DNA of 13,348 bases from UBA1431 sp049324235. GTDB lineage: Bacteria; Bacillota; Clostridia; Christensenellales; UBA1431. The translations under genes were made by a program, and so were the position numbers. Below are positions 12,110-13,348 of this stretch, one piece after another. The stretch is from the NCBI GenBank assembly GCA_049324235.1, contig JBMOLJ010000041.1:1-13348 (forward strand), given 5' to 3'. The notes below the pieces were generated by a model. That model was given only the letters and a program-made list of their open reading frames with translations, did no database searches and had not been told where the DNA came from. The first letter of the stretch is position 1; each line of letters opens with the position of its first letter.

Positions 12110-12967
12110 ATGCAAACCATCCTGATCACGGGATGCAAGGGGCAACTGGGGCTGGAACTCAGCAAACAGCTAAGCGCCGACGAAAACTACCGGTTGATAC
12201 GCACGGATGTTGAAGAGATGGACATTACCCGGTCAACCGCGGTATTCGAAAAGATAAAAGAAACAAAACCGGATGTGGTCATAAACTGTGCCGCATATAC
12301 CGCGGTAGACGCGTGCGAACAAAACGTGGACCTTGCATACAGGATTAATGCGGTTGGCGCGGGCAACCTTGCCCGGGCTTCGTTTGCGGTTGGCGCCAAA
12401 ATCATACACATTTCCACGGATTATGTCTTCGACGGAGAGGGCATGCGTGATTCCGACGGTTCCATCCGGCCGTACGTGGAAACCGACAGGCCCGCCCCGA
12501 TAAACGTATACGGAAAGTCGAAGCTTGCGGGCGAGGAAATGGTGCGCCTTCACAACCCGCGCCACGTGGTGGTCAGGACAGCCTGGATGTATGGCGAAGG
12601 CAGCAATTTTGTGCGGACAATGCTCAGGCTCGCGCAGGACAACAATTCAATCAAGGTTGTAAACGACCAGTGGGGAAATCCGACGAGCGCGCGCGAGGTT
12701 GTGAGGTTCATCATTGATTTTTTGAATCGGCCGGATTGCGGCGTTTTTCATGCCACCTGCGAAGGGATATGCACGTGGTACGAGTTTGCATGTGAAATTT
12801 TCCGCTTAAAAGGCATTGATGTACATGTGGCGCCCTGTACCACCGAAGAGTACCCGCGCCCCGCACGCAGACCCAGGTATTCCATGCTGGACAACCGTGC
12901 GGCGCGTTTGTGCGGCGCCTACGCGATGGCCCACTGGAAGGACGCGTTGGCCGAATATTTGAAATGA
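12110..12967 (+). CDS. rmlD: dTDP-4-dehydrorhamnose reductase
   Basis: This 285-residue enzyme of the extended short-chain dehydrogenase fold makes dTDP-L-rhamnose, the last step of the Rml pathway, for cell-wall or capsule glycans. The N-terminus has the nucleotide-binding TGCKGQLG (7-14), followed by NCAAYTAVDACE (59-70), the active-site STDYVFDG (102-109) with YGKSK (134-138), and NPTSAREV (190-197). ATG 12110 lies 5 nt after AAGGGAGGG (12096-12104). The frame is open upstream to 12020 and beyond, but that part encodes the glycosyltransferase remnant, not RmlD. rmlB follows after 15 nt with its own ribosome site, so the two are cotranscribed. Confidence 0.95.
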   Translation: MQTILITGCKGQLGLELSKQLSADENYRLIRTDVEEMDITRSTAVFEKIKETKPDVVINCAAYTAVDACEQNVDLAYRINAVGAGNLARASFAVGAKIIHISTDYVFDGEGMRDSDGSIRPYVETDRPAPINVYGKSKLAGEEMVRLHNPRHVVVRTAWMYGEGSNFVRTMLRLAQDNNSIKVVNDQWGNPTSAREVVRFIIDFLNRPDCGVFHATCEGICTWYEFACEIFRLKGIDVHVAPCTTEEYPRPARRPRYSMLDNRAARLCGAYAMAHWKDALAEYLK

Positions 12968-12982
12968 TTGCAGGAGGGACTC

Positions 12983-13348
12983 ATGCTGACGTATTTGGTG
13001 ACCGGCGGCGCCGGATTCATTGGATCGAATTATATCCGGTATGTGCTCCTTGGCAAAGAGGATGTACGGATTATCAATATGGATGCCCTGACATATGCAG
13101 GCAATCTGGAAAACCTGCGGGGCCTGGACGGTATGCCCAGATATGCTTTTACCAGGGCGGATATCTGCGACACGGATGCGGTGAACGAGTTGTTCGAATA
13201 CAATGACGTGGATATCGTCGTCCATTTTGCGGCGGAAAGCCATGTCGACCGCAGCATCGACGATCCTGACGTGTTCGTGCGTACAAATGTGCTTGGGACG
13301 CTGAACCTGTTGAACGCGGCAATGCGTTCGTGGGAAAAGGGGAGCGGC
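12983..13348 (+). CDS. rmlB: dTDP-glucose 4,6-dehydratase, 5' part (cut by window end)
   Basis: The first 122 codons are present and remain open to the window edge. The NAD-binding TGGAGFIGSNYIRY (7-20) is followed by MDALTYAGNLENL (36-48), typical of RmlB, and by HFAAESHVDRSI and TNVLGTLNLL in the usual order. RmlB converts dTDP-glucose to the 4-keto-6-deoxy sugar, an earlier step of the same pathway as rmlD. ATG 12983 follows AGGAGGG (12972-12978). The catalytic YxxxK region lies beyond the window. Confidence 0.95.
   Translation, partial: MLTYLVTGGAGFIGSNYIRYVLLGKEDVRIINMDALTYAGNLENLRGLDGMPRYAFTRADICDTDAVNELFEYNDVDIVVHFAAESHVDRSIDDPDVFVRTNVLGTLNLLNAAMRSWEKGSG

Overview
The window looks like a chromosomal segment of a moderately GC-rich anaerobic Firmicute, probably in the Clostridia. 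The signs are very purine-rich ribosome binding sites (AGGAGG, AAGGGGG), frequent TTG/GTG starts, short intergenic gaps with compact intrinsic terminators, a clostridial-type FAD oxidoreductase/DUF1667 cluster, and an acetyl-CoA-type MetA. No tRNA, rRNA, CRISPR array, insertion sequence or phage gene is visible. Genus-level assignment is not possible from sequence alone.

Layout. 1-310: untranslated region with a long hairpin, then a promoter with a perfect dyad in its spacer. 311-1885: a cyclophilin (PpiB-type) and the adenine glycosylase MutY, 18 nt apart. 1955-3004: an ECF-like sigma factor fused to one transmembrane helix and a Thr/Pro-rich tail. 3124-3876: triosephosphate isomerase (TTG start) with a good terminator. 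4101-5024: MetA (GTG start) with the Glu111 of acetyl-CoA-specific homoserine acyltransferases. 5025-5347: a 323-nt gap with dyads and repeats. 5348-8428: a tight three-gene cluster of a GlpA-like FAD enzyme with a C-terminal [2Fe-2S] domain, an FAD/NAD(P) oxidoreductase and a DUF1667 protein. 8494-10049: two tandem sirtuins, 71% identical by hand count. 10098-10811 (minus strand): purine nucleoside phosphorylase DeoD, sharing a two-way terminator with the second sirtuin. 10983-11744: a YcdX-like PHP-domain phosphatase, divergent from deoD. 11776-12072: remains of a glycosyltransferase with its middle deleted. 12110-13348: rmlD and the first part of rmlB (dTDP-rhamnose synthesis), cut by the window edge.

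Most genes are core metabolism or housekeeping. The points worth a second look are: the membrane-anchored sigma factor with a bare stalk; terminator hairpins whose loops carry a promoter -10 box, one of which was apparently duplicated with the sirtuin gene; the sirtuin pair, diverged mainly in the segment expected to shape the acyl pocket; a GTTTGC/GCAAAC dyad shared by two unrelated upstream regions; and the glycosyltransferase remnant with a promoter placed so that its transcript would be leaderless.
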